From positions 534,204 through 598,203 of the forward strand of contig CM065683.1 in NCBI GenBank assembly GCA_017654935.2: a DNA stretch of 64,000 nucleotides, read 5' to 3'. How positions within the stretch are numbered: position 1 is the first letter of the stretch; every line of letters begins with the position of its first letter. This DNA comes from Phymorhynchus buccinoides. Taxonomy: Eukaryota; Mollusca; Gastropoda; Neogastropoda; Raphitomidae. Shown here in pieces: positions 24,228-34,354 of this stretch. The notes beneath the pieces are model-generated. The model had not been told where the DNA came from. It searched no databases and saw only the letters and a program-made list of their open reading frames with translations. A program made the translations under genes and the position numbers.

Positions 24228-24650
24228 CTATAAAGACCTTCCCTATCAAGACCTTCCCTAACCTTAAGACCTTCCCTATCAAGACCTTCCCTATTAAGAC
24301 CTTCCCTATCAAGACCTTCCCTATCAAGACCTTCCCTATTAAGACCTTCCCTGTTAAGACCTTCCCTATCAAGACCTTCCCTATCAAGACCTTCCCTATT
24401 AAGACCTTCCCTATTAAGACCTTCCCTATCAAGACCTTCCCTATCAAGACCTTCCCTATCAAGACCTTCCCTATCAAGACCTTCCCTTTGATGACCTTCC
24501 CTATGAAGACCTTTCCTATGACGATCTCCCCCTATAAAGACTTTCCCTATTAAGACCTTCCCTATAAAGACCTTCCCTATTAAGACCTTCCATTCGAAGA
24601 CTGTCCATATTATACCTCATGATACATTATTTCACAATACGCCATCATCA

Positions 24651-25261
24651 CCTGTTGATCTCATTATCCCTGGCATTGATGACGTCCTGCAGATCCCTCA
24701 TGGTGTCATTCAGGTGCTCAATGTGATATTATACCTCATGACGATATATTATTTCACAATACATCATCATCACCTGTTGATGTCATTATCCCTGGCATTG
24801 ATGACGTCCTGCAGATCCCTCATGGTGTCATTCAGGTGCTCAATGTGATATTATACCTCATGATGATACATTATTTCACAATACATCATCATCACCTGTT
24901 GATGTCATTATCCCTGGCATTGATGACGTCCTGCAGATCCCTCATGGTGTCATTCAGGTGCTCAATGTGATATTATACCTCATGACGATATATTATTTCA
25001 CAATACATCATCATCACCTGTTGATGTCATTATCCCTGGCATTGATGACGTCCTGCAGATCCCTCATGGTGTCATTCAGGTGCTCAATGTGATATTATAC
25101 CTCATGATGATACATTATTTCACAATACATCATCATCACCTGTTGATGTCATTATCCCTGGCATTGATGACGTCCTGCAGATCCCGCATGGTGTCATTCA
25201 GGTGCTCAATGTGATATTATACCTCATGATGATACATTATTTCACAATACATCATCATCAC
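24651..25261 (-). repeat. Five tandem copies of the donor half of exon H (about 122 bp)
   Basis: Each unit repeats, on the minus strand, CACATTGAGCACCTGAATGACACCATG to GAGATCAACAG|GTGATGATG, i.e. the last 80-odd bases of exon H with its donor and some intron (ATTGTGAAATAATGTATC). Most copies carry ATGACATCAACAG instead of GAGATCAACAG. They lack the exon's acceptor side. Confidence 0.85.
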
Positions 25262-25396
25262 CTGTTGATCTCATTATCCCTGGCATTGATGACGTCCTGC
25301 AGATCCCGCATGGTGTCATTCAGGTGCTCAATGTGCTCCTGCAGTCTCCTCACATCTTCCTGGCTGCCCTCAAACTGCTTGTGTTTGTCAAACAAC
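25262..25396 (-). CDS. Candidate exon H of the minus-strand coiled-coil gene
   Basis: Complete 135-base exon with acceptor TATGTTGCAG and donor AACAG|GTGATG. Its first base completes the Arg codon from the preceding exon (CAGAG|G) and its last two bases (AG) join G of exon G to give Arg. The translation begins LFDKHKQFEGSQEDVRR and continues LQEHIEHLNDTMRDL then QDVINARDNEIN, a strongly charged heptad coiled coil. This is the best-supported coding block in the window: it has both splice sites, correct phase at each end, and tandem partial copies of both edges. Confidence 0.75.
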
Positions 25397-26225
25397 CTGC
25401 AACATGGCAGACAACAGTTGTCAAACAACCTGCAACATAGCAGACAACATTTGTCAAACAACCTACAACATGGCAGACAACAGTTGTCAAACAACCTGCA
25501 ATACAGCAGACAACATCTGTCAAACAACCTGCAACATAGCAGACATTTGTCAAACAACCTGCAACATAGCAGACAACATTTGTCAAACAATCTGCAGTAC
25601 TGCAGACAACATTTGTCAAACAGCCTGCAACATATCAAACATTTGTCAAACAACCTACAACATAGCAGACAACATTTGTCAAACAACCTGTAACATAGCA
25701 GACAACATTTGTCAAACAACCTACAACATAGCAGACAACATTTGTCAAACAACCTACAACATAGCAGACAACATTTGTCAAACAACCTGCAACATGGCAG
25801 ACAACATTTGTCAAACAACCTGCAACATATCAGACATTTGTCAAACAACCTGCAACATAGCAGACAACATTTGCCAAACAACCTGTAACATGGCAGACCA
25901 CATTTGTCAAACAATCTGCAACATAGCAGACAACATTTGTCAAACAACCTGCAACATAGCAGACAACATTTGTCAAACAACCTGCAACATATCAGACAAC
26001 ATTTGTCAAACAACCTGCAACATAGCAGACAACATTTGTCAAACAACCTGCAACATGGCAGACCACATTTGTCAAACAATCTGCAACATAGCAGACAACA
26101 TTTGTCAAACAACCTGCAACATAGCAGACAACATTTGTCAAACAACCTGCAACATATCAGACAACATTTGTCAAACAATCTGCAACATGGCAGACCACAT
26201 TTGTCAAACAATCTGCAACACCTAA
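25397..26225 (-). repeat. Array of about 25 copies of the exon H acceptor (31-33 bp units)
   Basis: The minus-strand unit is GTCTGCTATGTTGCAG|GTTGTTTGACAAATGTT: polypyrimidine-poor branch region, acceptor AG and the first 12 exon bases. Variants lack one ACA triplet or carry TGGCAG or TATCAG. The plus-strand CNIADNICQTT frame and the minus-strand Cys-rich frame are artefacts of the repeat. Confidence 0.92.
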
Positions 26226-26385
26226 AACCTAAAACAATTGTCAGTACCTATTTTCATACAACTTGAAGTATTGGTCAATGCATGTTCAATAGTCTCTGAC
26301 ATCTTTCATACCTTGTTCTTCTTATCATTTTTCATGTCATTTTACGTTAAATGATTTGCCACATCTCTGCTTTAATGTTGCCTTT
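26226..26385. other. Short intronic spacer, no feature
   Basis: About 160 bases of AT-rich ordinary sequence between two arrays; nothing recognised. Confidence 0.5.
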
Positions 26386-28540
26386 GTCTCATGATGTGCA
26401 GGTTTTCCATGATTGCATTCCTTTCTGTCTTCTCCTTCAATGCAGTCCTGCCTTCTCTTTCAATGCAGTCCTGTCCTTTTCTTCATGATGTGCAGGTTTC
26501 CCATGATTGCATTCCTTTCTGTCTTCTCTTTCAATGCAGTCCTGTCTTCTCTTTCAATGCAGTCCTGTCTTTCTTTTCTTTGTCTCATAATGTGCAGGTT
26601 TCCCATGATTACATTCCTTTCTCTGTCTTCTCTTTCAATGCAGTCCTGTCTTCTCTTCAATGCAGTCCTGTCCTTTCTTTGCTTCATGATGTGCAGGTTT
26701 TCCATGATTACATTCCTTTCTGTCTTCTCTTTCAATGCAGTCCTGTCTTCTCTTTCAAGGCAGTCCTGTCTTCTCTTTCAATACAGTCCTGTCTTCTCTT
26801 TCAATGCAGTCTTGTTTTTCTTTTCTTCATGATGTGCAGGTTTTCCATGATTACATTCCTTTCTGTCTTCTCTTTCAATTCAGTCCTGTCTTCTCTTTCA
26901 ATGCAGTCCTGTCTTCTCTTTCAATGCAGTCCTGTCTTCTCTTTCAATGCAGTCCTGTCTTCTCTTTCAATGCAGTCCTGTCTTCTCTTCAATGCAGTCC
27001 TGTCTTCTCTTTCAATGCAGTCCTGTCTTCTCTTTCAATGCAGTCCTGTCTTTCTTTTCTTCATGATGTGCAGGTTTTCCATGATTACAGTCCTCTCTCT
27101 GTCTTCTCTTTCAATGCAGTCCTGTCTTCTCTTTCAATGCAGTCCTGTCTTCTCTTTTCTTCATGCATGTGCAGGTTTTCCCATGATTACATTCCTTTCT
27201 GTCTTCTCTTTTCAATTCAGTCCTGTCTTCTCTTTCAATGCAGTCCTGTCTTTCTGTCAATGCAGGCCTGTCTTCTCTTTCAAATTTTGCAGTCCTGTCT
27301 TCTCTTTCAATGCCCAGTCCTGTCTTCTCTTCAATGCAGTCCTGTCTTCTCTTTCAATGCAGTCATATCTTCTCTTTCAATGCAGTCACCTGTCTTTCTT
27401 TGCACTTCACTGATGTGCAGGTTTTCCATGGATTACATTACTCTCTCTCTCTCTTCTCTTTCAATGCAGTCCTGTCTTCTCTTTTCAATGCAGTCCCTGT
27501 CTTCTCTTTCAATGCAGTCATATCTTCTCTTTCAATGCAGTCCTGTCTTTCTTTTCTTCATGATGTGCAGGTTTTCCATGATTACATTCCTCTCTCTCTC
27601 TCTTCTCTTTCAATGCAGTCCTGTCTTCTCTTTCAATGCAGTCATATCTTCTCTTTCAATGCAGTCCTGTCTTCTCTTTCAATGCAGTCCTGTCTTTCTC
27701 TTTCTTCATGATGTGCCAGGTCTTTCCATGATTGACTTTCCTTTCTGTCTTCGCTTTCAATGCAAGTACTGCATTCTCTTTAATTTAGCCAGTCCTGTTC
27801 TTTTCTTCCAATGCAGTCCTGTCTTCTCTTTAAATGCAGTCCTGTCCTTCTATTTCAATGCAAGATCCTGTCTTCTCTCTCAATGCAGTCCTTTCTGTCT
27901 TCTCTTTCAATTCAGTCCTGTCTTCTCTTTCAATGCAGTCCTGCTTTCTCTTTCAATGCAGTCCTGTCTTCTCTTCAATGCAGTCCTGTCTTCTCTTTCA
28001 ATGCAGTCCTGCCTTCTCTTTCAATGCAGTCCTGCTTTCTCTTTCAATGCAGTCCTGTCTTCTCTTCAATGCAGTCCTGTCTTCTCTTTCAATACAGTCA
28101 TATCTTCTCTTTCAATGCAGTCCTGTCTTTCTTTGCTTCATGATGTGCAGGTTTTCCATGATTACATTCCTCTCTCTCTCTCTTCTCTTTCAATGCAGTC
28201 CTGTCTTCTCTTTCAATGCAGTCCTTCCTTCTCTTTCAATGCAGTCCTGCTTTCTCTTTCAATGCAGTCCTGTCTTCTCTTTCAATGCAGTCCTGTCTTC
28301 TCTTTCAATGCAGTCCTGTCTTCTCTTTCAATGCAGTCCTGTCTTCTCTTTCAATGCAGTCCTGTCTTCTCTTTCAATGCAGTCCTGCCTTCTCTTTCAA
28401 TGCAGTCCTGCTTTCTCTTTCAATGCAGTCCTGTCTTCTCTTCAATGCAGTCCTGTCTTCTCTTTCAATGCAGTCCTGTCTTCTCTTTCAATGCAGTCCT
28501 GCCTTCTCTTTCAATGCAGTCCTGCCTCTCTTTTGGTCTA
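26386..28540. repeat. 23-bp minisatellite (TTCAATGCAGTCCTGTCTTCTCT)n
   Basis: About 85 units, with a longer variant (TTTCTTCATGATGTGCAGGTTTTCCATGATTACATTCC) inserted at intervals near 26395, 26590, 26690, 26830, 27060, 27160, 27415, 27560, 27705 and 28140. Several plus-strand Ser/Phe/Leu frames of up to 629 codons are repeat artefacts. Indels in 27.2-27.9 kb suggest consensus errors. Confidence 0.93.
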
Positions 28541-29045
28541 TTTCACAATATTCGGATGTTCCTTTACTTCTTCAGTCATTTCATGCAGTTCATTATACAC
28601 TCTTTCTACAAGAATGAGCAATAATGCAAACATTACCATACAATACATACAATACAAACAAAACAATAATATGACCTCTGCTTCAGTGTTTGACAATAAT
28701 ATCCAGTTGTTCTCTGAGTTCTTCTGTCAGTCATGTCATTCATTGTACACTCTCTTCAGCAGGATGAAGTAGAATCTATACAATACAACACAGCACAACA
28801 CAACACAACAATATTATTACCTCTGCTTCAACATATCCAGTTGCTTCTTTTGAGACTCTTCTGTTCAGTTCGTGTGTATCTCACCGTACACTATCTTCAC
28901 TAGGCATGAAGTAGAATCTATTTCCATACAACACAACACAGCACAACAATATTATTACCTCTGCTTCACAATATCCAGTTGTTCTTTGAGCTCTTCTGTC
29001 AGTTCGTGTCTCTCACCGTACACTCTCTTCACTAGGATGAAGTAG
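28541..29045 (-). repeat. Four tandem donor-side copies of exon E3
   Basis: Minus-strand copies at 28959-29045, 28821-28914, 28676-28771 and a diverged one near 28541-28620. The best (28959-29045) reads LVKRVYGERHELTEEL then KEQLDIVKQ and ends CAGAG|GTAATAATA, a good donor whose phase fits exon H. They begin at CTACTTC, part-way into the fused exon at 29122-29294, and are separated by ACAACACA-rich spacers. Confidence 0.75.
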
Positions 29046-29121
29046 AATCTATACCATACAACACAGCACAACACAACACAACAAAGCCACATAACACAAA
29101 ACAGCACAACAATATTATTAC

Positions 29122-29294
29122 ATCTGACTTCACCAATATCCAGTTGTTCATTTTGAGCTCTTCTGTCAGTTCGTGTCTCTCATCATACACTCTCTTCACT
29201 AGGGATGGAAGTAGGGCCATCGTCGGATGAACCCTTCCACTCTTGGAGTCTGACGTGTCTGTTACGCCTGTTAGTTCATCGCTGTAGATAGCAT
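29122..29294 (-). CDS. Candidate exon E2+E3 of the minus-strand coiled-coil gene
   Basis: Acceptor TATTTTCCAG precedes AT.GCT.ATC, which joins the single A left by exon E1 to give Asn. The frame reads AIYSDELTGVTDTSDSK, then PTMALLPSLVKRVYDERHE and LTEELK. The 3' end (donor AT|GTAATA) holds four extra bases compared with the neighbouring copies, so the frame breaks before the junction; with 169 bases, as in those copies, the phase would match exon H. In the other E2 copies a GTGAG or GTGAT donor-like word follows SKSG or SKGG, whereas here the frame runs straight into E3. The unit is helical and conserved-looking but matches no family I can name with confidence. Confidence 0.65.
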
Positions 29295-30357
29295 CTGGAA
29301 AATACATCAGTCATCAATCACCATCATCATCATCATCATCGCTATCATTAAGTCATCATCATCATCTATCCATCATCATCACTATCATCATCATCATCAT
29401 TCATCATTATCATCATCGACATATCAACAAAATCATCCTCCTCATCTCCACCAACCTTGGAGTCCCTGATCGTGTCTGTTACGCTGTTTTTAGCTCATCG
29501 ATGTAGATAGCATCTTGGGAAAATCATCATCATCATCACTTATTCACTATCATCATTACTATCATCATCACCATCATCATCATCATCATCTATCATCAAT
29601 CATCAATCATCATCATCAATCACCAATCATCAATCATCAATCATCAATCATCAATCATCAATCATCAATCATCATCAATCATCATCATCATCAACATCAT
29701 CATCACATCATCATCATCATCACAACTATCATCATCATCACCATCATCATCTCACTATCATCATCACCATAATCTCGATCAGCCTAGCATCATCACTATC
29801 ATCATCACTATCATCATCATCACTATCATCATCATCATCACTGTCATCCTCATCACCATCATCATCACCATCACTATCATCATCATCATCATCATCATAT
29901 CAATATCATTATCATCATCATCATTTTTCATCATCATCATCACCTATCATCATCATCATCACCACTATATCATCCATCACCCATCACCCATCATCATCAT
30001 CATCATCATCATCATCATTCATCATCAGTCATCATCATCATCATCATCATCATCTCACTCCACTCTTGGAGTCTGACGTGTCTGTTACGCCTGTTAGCTC
30101 ATCGCTGTAGATGGCCTCTGGAAAATACATCAGTCATCATCACTATCATCATCATCATCAAAATCATCATAAACATCATTATTACCATCATCATCATCAC
30201 CATCATCATTATCACCATCATCATCACCATCAACATAACCATCATCGTCACCATCATCATCATCATCACTATCACCATCATCATCCTCATCCTCATCACC
30301 ACCACCATCACCATCATCATCACTATCATCATCACAATATCATCATCATCATCATTA
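29295..30357. repeat. (ATC)n microsatellite with two E2 copies
   Basis: About 1 kb of ATC/ATT/ACC triplets. A degraded copy of exon E2 lies near 29455-29520 and a clean 59-base copy at 30059-30117 (minus strand, acceptor TTTTCCAG, donor GGA|GTGAG). His- and Met-rich frames are repeat artefacts. The hAT-type element begins at the right edge. Confidence 0.85.
30059..30117 (-). CDS. Duplicate exon E2 copy
   Basis: 59 bases: two completing a Lys codon after exon E1, then AIYSDELTGVTDTSDSKSG, and a GGA|GTGAG donor in phase 0. It duplicates the first third of exon 29122-29294. If used, it would need a partner exon in phase 0; whether it is spliced or is merely a repeat unit cannot be told from sequence. 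Confidence 0.4.
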
Positions 30358-30689
30358 CAGGGCTCCCAATGGTCCTGCAAGATAGATGGTCCCAGGGACC
30401 CTTTCGCTGAGGTTCTAGAGGGTCCCAGAGGAGGTCTAGAGGGTCCCTATCAAGAGTGGTCACAAGCATCTATAGTAAACTTAATGCATTTGAAGCTTTT
30501 CAATGATATGCTCTGAATTCACACACACACACACACACAAGCCACACACCCACACCCATTTAATTGTTTTAAATGTTCTTATTCAATTCCTTTAAATGGA
30601 AGCAACGAAACCATTCTTGGATAAACATTGAATTCTTTAAAGCAAAGTCTTGTAATTTAACATGAGACTGGACTTAAGATAATTGGCAA

Positions 30690-32463
30690 CCATGAAAACA
30701 GACAAACGAGGCAACCATGAAAACAGACAACCATGAAAACAGACAAACGAGACAACCATGAAAACAGACAAATGAGGCAACCATGAAAACAGACAACCAT
30801 GAAAACAGACAAATGAGGCAACCATGAAAACAGACAAATGAGACAACCATGAAAACAGACAAACGAGACAACCATGAAAACAGACAAACAAGGCAACCAT
30901 GAAAACAGACAAACGAGGCAACCATGAAAACAGACAAACAAGGCAACCATGAAAACAGACAAACGAGGCCACATATGAAAACAGACAACCATGAAAACAG
31001 ACAACCCTGAAAACAGACAACCGTGAAAACAGACAACCATGAAAATAGACAACCATGAAAACAGACAAATGAGGCAACCATGAAAACAGACAAATGAGGC
31101 AACCATGAAAACAGACAACCATGAAAACAGACAACCATGAAAACAGACAAACGAGACAACCATGAAAACAGACAAACAAGGCAACCATGAAAACAGACAA
31201 ACGAGACAACCATGAAAACAGACAAACAAGGCAACCATGAAAACAGACAAACGAGACAACCATGAAAACAGACAAACAAGGCAACCATGACAACCATGAA
31301 AAGACAACCATGAAAACAGACAACCATGAAAACAGACAAACGAGACAACCATGAAAACAGACAAATGAGGCAACCATGAAAACAGACAACCATGAAAACA
31401 GACAACCATGAAAACAGACAACCATGAAAACAGACAACCATGAAAATAGACAACCATGAAAACAGACAAATGAGGCAACCATGAAAACAGACAAATGAGG
31501 CAACCATGAAAACAGACAAACGAGGCAACCATGAAACAGACAAACGAGGCAACCATGAAAACAGACAACCATGAAAACAGACAACCATGAAAACAGACAA
31601 ACGAGGCAACCATGAAAACAGACAAACGAGGCAACCATGAAAACAGACAAACGAGACAACCATGAAAACAGACAAACGAGGCAACCATGAAAACAGACAA
31701 ACATGAAAACAGACAACCAGACAACCATGAAAACAGACAAATGAGGCAACCATGAAAACAGACAAATGAGACAACCATGAAAACAGACAAACGAGGCAAC
31801 CATGAAAACAGACAACCATGAAAACAGACAACCATGAAAACAGACAACCATGAAAACAGACAAACGAGACAACCATGAAAACAGACAACCATGAAAACAG
31901 ACAAATGAGGCAACCATGAAAACAGACAACCATGAAAACAGACAAACGACAAATGCGGCAACCATGAAAACAGACAAACGAGGCAACCATGAAAACAGAC
32001 AAACGAGGCAACCATGAAAACAGACAAACGAGGCAACCATGAAAACAGACAAACAAGGCAACCATGAAAACAGACAAACATGAAAACAGACAACCATGAA
32101 AACAGACAACCATGAAAATAGACAACCATGAAAACAGACAAATGAGGCAACCATGAAAACAGACAAATGAGGCAACCATGAAAACAGACAAACGAGGCAA
32201 CCATGAAAACAGACAACCATGAAAACAGACAAACGAGGCAACCATGAAAACAGACAACCATGAAAACAGACAAACGGCGGCAACCATGAAAACAGACAAA
32301 TGAGGCAACCATGAAAACAGACAACCATGAAAACAGACAAAAGAGGCCCAACCATGAAAACAGACAACCATGAAAACAGACAACCATGAAAAGACAACCA
32401 TGAAAATAGACAACCATGAAAACAGACAAATGAGGCAACCATGAAAACAGACAAATGAGGCAA
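30690..32463. repeat. Minisatellite of 18- and 24-26-bp units inside the hAT-type element
   Basis: Units CAACCATGAAAACAGA and CAACCATGAAAACAGACAAACGAGG mix irregularly over 1.77 kb. Three minus-strand frames of about 600 codons (FMVASFVCFHGCL type) are open because the units contain no stop on that strand. They have no gene context and are rejected as proteins. Confidence 0.95.
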
Positions 32464-32945
32464 ACACACAGTGAGTAATGAATAGTACAGCTGTCTTTCA
32501 TAAGTCTTAAAAATTAAAACTGAGAATAAACATCATGAAAGTCCCATCTTGGCCTCTGTCATTATAGATTACAAAAATCAGTCTTTTTCATTAAACAAAT
32601 TCAACACCAACAAAAACCATACATGCACACGCACGCACGCGCACACGCACACGCACACGCACACCCACAATCACATGGTAGTTACTACATGTATGCAATG
32701 AGTATCCCCCCCCCCCACCGCATTGTTGTATTTCACAAGTCATAAGAACTAAAACTGAAAATAAACACCATCTTGGCCTCTGCCTTTGGATTGCACAAAT
32801 CAGTGCTTTTCAATGAACAAATAAAAAAAAGTTTCTCTGAACAAATTCAGCACTCAAAAATCATTGCACACACATTACACACGCACATGCCCACACACAT
32901 CACATCACATCACACACACACACATACATGCAATTACACAAGCAC
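32464..32945. other. hAT internal sequence with a diverged direct repeat and CA runs
   Basis: Two related segments (about 32485-32600 and 32730-32850) share TTCATAAGTC/TTCACAAGTC, AAAACTGA.AATAAACA and ATCTTGGCCTCTG, each followed by AAAAATCAGT/CAAATCAGTG and CA-rich runs. They look like an old ~240-bp tandem duplication. No coding frame. Confidence 0.6.
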
Positions 32946-33049
32946 ATAATTATTCACCTTTATGCATACCCTCTCTTTTTTCCCCCTGTGTGTGTGTGTG
33001 TCTAATATGTGAGTGGACAGACGTTAATTGAAAGACACAAACACACATC

Positions 33050-33333
33050 CTGTCAACCATGTTGTTTTTGTCTTGGCTTTCTTCGTGCCAGCGTAGGGAA
33101 GTTTTCCGTAGATTGGTTGACCCAGTGACAAAAGCATTCTTTTCACAGGCATTAGGCCTACTGGAAGACGTCATGGCATTGTCAATACAAATGGTACACT
33201 TCATCTTGCCGTCTTTATGCCTGAGCCAGGGGAACTCTTTCTCCCAGGACGGGTGGTAGGATCGCTGTTTTTTTACTTGGAGGCTTTGGTTCATCTTCTT
33301 TGCACGCATTTGATTCGGATGATTGGTCATCAC
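33050..33333 (-). pseudogene. hAT transposase N-terminal zinc finger (TTF/BED-like), truncated
   Basis: The minus-strand frame reads QRSYHPSWEKEFPWL, then MKCTIC (C-x2-C), then AFVTGSTNLRKTSLRWHEES. This is the W...FPWL / CxxC / F-GS-N-R--L--H layout of the DNA-binding domain at the front of hAT-related transposases and ZNF862-like domesticated relatives. An upstream Lys/Arg-rich stretch (KKRKRES, a plausible nuclear signal) is in another frame across a poly-A run. The frame ends soon after the finger in transposon noncoding DNA. A dead fragment is most likely; the opposite-contig copy is at 61355-61640. Confidence 0.7.
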
Positions 33334-33833
33334 TTTCTCTTTTCCGTTTCTTGGAAGAAGACGAAGCAGGGCTTCAGCCCAGCCACTGTAGCAGTGACAT
33401 ATTTGCTAGGCCTACAAAATAGAGCCACTCGCGCAGGCTTCGTTTGCCTGTGATGGTTGCACGCGACAGTTACACACACGGTGATAACTTCAGACTTAGG
33501 CGGGCGCGTGATGCCTGCTATAAAGCCCAGTCGAGCCAGCCGAGAAAAATCAGGGAACGTTCAGTGACGTATGCAACAACGCTAAACTTTGTTCACTTTC
33601 CGTGACTTAATGAACTCTCGCGGGCACACAATGGCCCGAACACCACGTCAGTCGCGTAAAGAGAAGATGACTTCTGTCAGCTTGGGACTCGGCAATAGCA
33701 CTTAGCAAAAATGAGTACTTACTTTGCCTTTTTTTAGTGCGTCCGCAGGACTCTCTGATCATGATTTTAGTTGTGCCCCAGGCTTTTAAAGCCGTTCATA
33801 GACGACCTATATGTGCGTCCCTGGAGAGCACTG
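33334..33833 (-). other. 5' end of the hAT-type element
   Basis: Unique GC-richer sequence between the transposase fragment and the terminal repeat, with short frames and no feature of its own. TATAAAG (plus strand, near 33520) is present but nothing else indicates a promoter. The reverse of it is seen at 60865-61350. Confidence 0.5.
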
Positions 33834-34144
33834 TCACATCATCATCATCATCATCATCATCATCTCACTCCACTCTTGGAGTCTGACGTGTCTGTTACGC
33901 CTGTTAGCTCATCGCTGTAGATAGCATCTGGAAAATACATCAGTCATCATCATCATCATCATCACTATCATCATCATAACTATCATCATCATCATCATCT
34001 CATCATCCATCATCATCATCATCATCACTCCACCCTTGGAGTCTGACGTGTCTGTTACGCCTGTTAGCTCATCGCTGTAGATGGCCTCTGGAAAATACAT
34101 CAGTCATCCATCATCATCATCATCACTATCAATCATCATCACCT

Positions 34145-34190
<46 letters not shown>

Positions 34191-34350
34191 CTCCACCCTT
34201 GGAGTCTGACGTGTCTGTTACGCCTGTTAGTTCATCGCTGTAGATGGCCTCTGGAAAATACATCAGTCATCATCACTATCATCATCATCATCTATCATCA
34301 TCATCATCATCATTATCACTATCATCATCATAGCATCACCATTATCATCA
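33834..34350 (-). repeat. (ATC)n with three exon E2 copies
   Basis: Clean 59-base E2 copies on the minus strand at 33869-33927, 34029-34087 and 34192-34250, each with acceptor TTTTCCAG. The first ends GGA|GTGAG; the other two read SKGG and end GGA|GTGATGATG. They alternate with ATC triplets of 100-160 bases, a tandem unit of about 160 bp. Confidence 0.85.
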
Positions 34351-34354
34351 TTAT

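Larger units (their letters stand above)
21597..24600. repeat. 3 kb minisatellite of 15-bp units (CCTTCCCTATGAAGA)
   Basis: About 190 units of CCTTCCCTATSAAGA, mostly alternating GAAGA and CAAGA endings. Since 15 is a multiple of 3, every frame shows a five-residue repeat (KTFPM/KTFPI on plus, IGKVF/IGKVL and HREGL on minus) and several frames are open for hundreds of codons. No start, splice or promoter context supports translation. Two small MITEs interrupt it (22254-22370 and 24054-24227). Confidence 0.96.
30358..33833 (-). mobile_element. hAT-type DNA transposon, nonautonomous, inserted in (ATC)n
   Basis: Begins CAGGGCTCCCA at 30358 and ends, inverted, with CAGTGCTCTCCAGGG at 33833, imperfect hAT-like termini. 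ATC microsatellite flanks both ends, so the 8-bp target duplication cannot be verified. Inside are: a 3'-side unique part (30370-30690), a 1.8 kb minisatellite (30690-32463), CA-rich and A-rich parts (32500-32950), and a zinc-finger transposase N-terminus (33333-33050). No catalytic or dimerisation domain is present. The same element, with TIR CAGGGCTCCCAGGGACGC, appears inverted from 60865. Confidence 0.7.

Noticed and set aside
30637..32501. Three minus-strand frames of about 600 codons, and their plus-strand counterparts at 62.2-64.0 kb
   Set aside because: Stop-free minisatellite units of mixed length are open in all three frames; the hydrophobic look (FMVVCFHGCL) is a by-product and not a membrane protein.
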